Assembly (NCBI GenBank): GCA_001939145.1
Contig: LSRX01001111.1
Span: forward strand, 1 to 64,000
DNA from: Symbiodinium microadriaticum
Lineage: Eukaryota; Sar; Dinophyceae; Suessiales; Symbiodiniaceae
DNA: 64,000 nt
Direction of reading: 5' to 3'
Numbering within the stretch: position 1 is the stretch's first letter; every line of letters begins with the position of its first letter. The position numbers were made by a program, and so were the translations under genes. The notes under the pieces were generated by a model. The model ran no database searches and was not told where the DNA came from. It saw only the letters and a list, made by a program, of their open reading frames with translations. Positions 63,879-64,000 of the stretch are shown piece after piece.

Positions 63879-64000
63879 CCGCATGGCAGACCAGCTGTTC
63901 TGGGTGCCGGTGTCGAACCCTGGCTACTGGCAGGACGGGCCTTCAACTTGATGCGGCGACTAACTTCCAAATGTGGCTCTGAGTTCAGTTTACATCACGG

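Noticed and set aside
1-64000. CRISPR arrays, bacterial operons, ribosome-binding sites, riboswitches
   Set aside because: No regularly spaced repeats with unique spacers and no prokaryotic gene organisation. The host is eukaryotic.

Overview
This is a eukaryotic nuclear window, almost certainly from a dinoflagellate and most like the Symbiodiniaceae. The strongest evidence is at 10614-10659. A copy of the 3' 21 nt of the dinoflagellate spliced leader (CCGTAGCC...GGCTCAAG) is followed immediately by a 15-nt and a 10-nt truncated copy, the known signature of trans-spliced RNAs that were reverse-transcribed back into the genome. Other support: genes cut into many small exons with AG|G acceptors, an exostosin of dinoflagellate type, CCCTAAA-like repeats, and every recognisable gene lying on the + strand. 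No bacterial operon, rRNA, tRNA or CRISPR array is visible.

Layout. 1-2.0 kb: mostly non-coding DNA unusually rich in tiny perfect hairpins, with one possible small ORF. 2.0-17.99 kb: two degenerate head-to-tail copies of one APE-type non-LTR retrotransposon (LINE). It has a zinc/coiled-coil ORF1, an ORF2 with endonuclease, reverse transcriptase, RNase H and zinc modules, and a low-complexity ORF3. The copies carry different lesions, and the junction between them holds the spliced-leader relics. 18.0-19.2 kb: a DIRS/tyrosine-recombinase-like RT-RNase H fragment, joined across a single N. 19.2-22.8 kb: a 150-N gap, a pair of 134-bp direct repeats, then a second retroelement remnant with C2H2 fingers and a USP-like domain whose catalytic Cys position is Tyr. 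23-32 kb: no recognisable gene, only scattered coiled-coil-like exon candidates and one Gly/Met-rich terminal exon.

32.2-37.0 kb: a multi-exon exostosin-like (GT47) glycosyltransferase. A multi-exon dienelactone-hydrolase gene sits in the middle of it on the same strand. 37-39.4 kb: nothing recognised. 39.4-43.3 kb: a repeat-dominated block bounded by diverged inverted repeats, with a 14-bp telomere-like satellite, ATCGTATCC satellite and CA-rich microsatellite. 44.5-55.9 kb: exons of a Gly/Tyr-rich protein with at least four quasi-RRMs of the hnRNP H/F-GRSF type. 58.8-60.35 kb: an HAD-like phosphatase gene. 60.9-61.3 kb: tetranucleotide microsatellite. 61.4-64 kb: unassigned coding-like stretches.

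The mobile elements share a history: trans-spliced LINE RNA appears to have been re-inserted next to the 3' end of the same element family. The host genes (exostosin, hydrolase, RRM protein, phosphatase) are unrelated in function and share only strand and intron style. Exon limits are by-eye estimates, and no alignment or database search was run.
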